From: Acidimicrobiaceae bacterium
Lineage (GTDB): Bacteria; Actinomycetota; Acidimicrobiia; Acidimicrobiales; Ilumatobacteraceae
NCBI GenBank assembly: GCA_947458565.1
Contig: CANGZK010000060.1
Location: 1 to 6,969 of the forward strand
DNA length: 6,969 bases
Direction of reading: 5' to 3'
The notes beneath the pieces were generated by a model that was not told where the DNA came from, did no database searches, and saw nothing but the letters and a program-made list of their open reading frames with translations. Made by a program: the position numbers and the translations under genes. Positions 6,278-6,969 of this stretch are shown here, piece by piece. The stretch's first letter is position 1; each line of letters opens with the position of its first letter.

Positions 6278-6378
6278 GACGATAGAACACCACATCGCAC
6301 GTCAATTCGAGACAATTGGACAAGATTTCTATCAGTTGGCAAAGAATTATCAGAAGACGAGATGCGTGTTGCGATGAC

Positions 6379-6387
6379 TGTCATACT
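6379..6387 (+). promoter_or_regulatory. Candidate extended -10 for the 67-residue gene
   Basis: TGT followed by CATACT resembles an extended -10 (TGnTATAAT) and ends six bases before the ATG at 6394; no Shine-Dalgarno is present. The layout fits a leaderless transcript. Confidence 0.35.
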
Positions 6388-6393
6388 TGATGC

Positions 6394-6597
6394 ATGCCCG
6401 CATCGCAAGACGAATCCATCAATGACATTGTCGCCAGACTTGAATCGATCTCAGAGGAGATCGCCGACAAGGCTCTTGATGCACTCAAATCAGCCCATCG
6501 TGAAGGTGCCGTAAAACGACCAGAAACGGAGCGACAACTGTCAACTGCTCGGCGAGCAATCGAAAAAGCGATTGGGGTGCTTACGCGCCTTGATTGA
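6394..6597 (+). CDS. Small helical protein of unknown function
   Basis: 67 residues. After a short polar N-terminus, two amphipathic helices are likely: about residues 8-35, where hydrophobics recur every three to four positions (I9, I12, L16, I19, I23, L28, L31), and about 43-66 (L49, A52, I56, I60, L63, L66). They are joined by a short basic GAVKRP turn. This pattern, and an in-frame stop just upstream at 6388, support the ATG at 6394. Length and helical content recall small coiled-coil accessory proteins, but it lacks the exonuclease VII small-subunit pattern and no family is recognised. It is divergent from the Cys-rich gene and its last 17 bases overlap the convergent gene on the other strand. 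Confidence 0.6.
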   Translation: MPASQDESINDIVARLESISEEIADKALDALKSAHREGAVKRPETERQLSTARRAIEKAIGVLTRLD

Positions 6598-6969
6598 TGA
6601 AGTTGATCAATTCGCGTAGACCACCTGCGTCACTACGATTCGGATCAAATCGCAAACGAAACTTTTCGACATAATCATTTTCCGCTTTTTCGGCCGAATG
6701 AGGTTGTACGACTTGGAATCCACCGGATCTACAGAGATGTCCAAATTTGTCGTGAAGTGTCTGAAGCATTTGCGCGGATGGTTCATTGTTTAAGCGCATA
6801 ATCAGGTGTTTGCCTATGTAGCGGACCGAATGGTAGTTGCGATAAAAGCCTTGTATCTCTGAGGTCGCGTCAGAGATGCTGTCACACACGCGGTAGAGCG
6901 CGAGGTCTTCTGGCGATACAAGTCCCCGAACAAGCAGTTGATTTCGTGTCATGTCATCGATTGAATGCC
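6581..6969 (-). CDS. C-terminal part of a LOG/TIGR00730-like protein (cut by right edge)
   Basis: The frame is open to the right edge (first full codon at 6967), so the ATG at 6952 is probably internal and the visible 128 residues are a C-terminal fragment. The stretch RGLVSPEDLALYRVCDSISD resembles the end of the Rossmann domain of LOG-type proteins (nucleoside 5'-monophosphate phosphoribohydrolases), where G-(I/V)SPEDL is followed by a DDP-EA helix. It is followed by an extension with GFYRNYHSVRYIGKHLIMRL and a C-terminal FRLRFDPNRSDAGGLRELI segment, an arrangement I recall from longer actinobacterial members. The diagnostic PGG-GT--E motif would lie beyond the window, so the family call cannot be confirmed here. 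LOG enzymes release adenine from AMP-type substrates; whether this member does is unknown. It converges on the 67-residue gene. Confidence 0.55.
   Translation of the reverse strand, partial: HSIDDMTRNQLLVRGLVSPEDLALYRVCDSISDATSEIQGFYRNYHSVRYIGKHLIMRLNNEPSAQMLQTLHDKFGHLCRSGGFQVVQPHSAEKAENDYVEKFRLRFDPNRSDAGGLRELINFINQGA

Noticed and set aside
6264..6323. 20-residue N-terminal extension of the Cys-rich protein from a TTG
   Set aside because: It begins with a rare TTG without a ribosome binding site and would place the start upstream of the candidate -10 at 6277-6272; the ATG at 6263 is simpler.
6269..6514. 81-residue plus-strand frame overlapping the 67-residue gene in another phase
   Set aside because: Its first part looks faintly protein-like (GKELSEDEMRVAMTVILDA), but the second half is Pro/Ser/Arg-rich and out of phase with the better helical frame at 6394-6597. 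No ribosome binding site supports its start. A frameshift joining the two was considered, but there is an in-frame stop just before 6394 and no family to support it.
1..6969. CRISPR array, insertion sequence, integrase, toxin-antitoxin or defence module
   Set aside because: No regularly spaced repeats, terminal inverted repeats, transposase or recombinase motifs were seen on either strand, and the recognised genes are housekeeping types.

Overview
The window looks like a chromosomal segment of an actinobacterium with a mid-range G+C (roughly half by eye). The best guess is Acidimicrobiia/Ilumatobacteraceae-like, from the freshwater or marine lineages of that group. This rests on the DUF3151-type protein, the actinobacterial Cys-rich protein at 5511-6263, GTG starts, and several starts without a Shine-Dalgarno sequence. 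It is inference; no rRNA or other phylogenetic marker except TypA and RNase D is present.

Layout. (1) 1-710, minus strand: the N-terminal third of an M18 aminopeptidase that runs off the left edge, preceded by a small two-helix membrane protein whose stop codon overlaps the aminopeptidase start (ATGA). (2) 734-3280, plus strand: a tight, probably co-transcribed run of DUF3151 protein, MobA-like nucleotidyltransferase, single-domain rhodanese and RNase D, with gaps of 9, 23 and 25 bases. (3) 3281-5488, plus strand: a 109-base intergenic stretch with a possible promoter and a foldable leader, a 64-residue charge-polarised small protein, then the ribosome-associated GTPase TypA/BipA. (4) 5511-6263, minus strand: a Cys-rich, putatively metal-binding protein convergent to typA. 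(5) 6394-6597, plus strand: a 67-residue helical protein of unknown function. (6) 6581-6969, minus strand: the C-terminal part of a protein that resembles the tail of long LOG/TIGR00730-type proteins, running off the right edge and overlapping the previous gene tail to tail.

Most genes are housekeeping: peptide turnover (M18), cofactor maturation (MobA), sulfur transfer (rhodanese), RNA maturation or decay (RNase D) and translation or stress adaptation (TypA). No mobile element, CRISPR array, tRNA, rRNA, toxin-antitoxin or phage-defence module was seen, and there is no convincing new multi-gene system. The points most worth a second look are small. They are a recurring leaderless-promoter layout at four starts, a nested hairpin over the ribosome binding site of the small gene before typA, and three poorly characterised proteins (the charge-polarised 64-mer, the eight-Cys protein, and the conserved-looking tail of the LOG-like protein).
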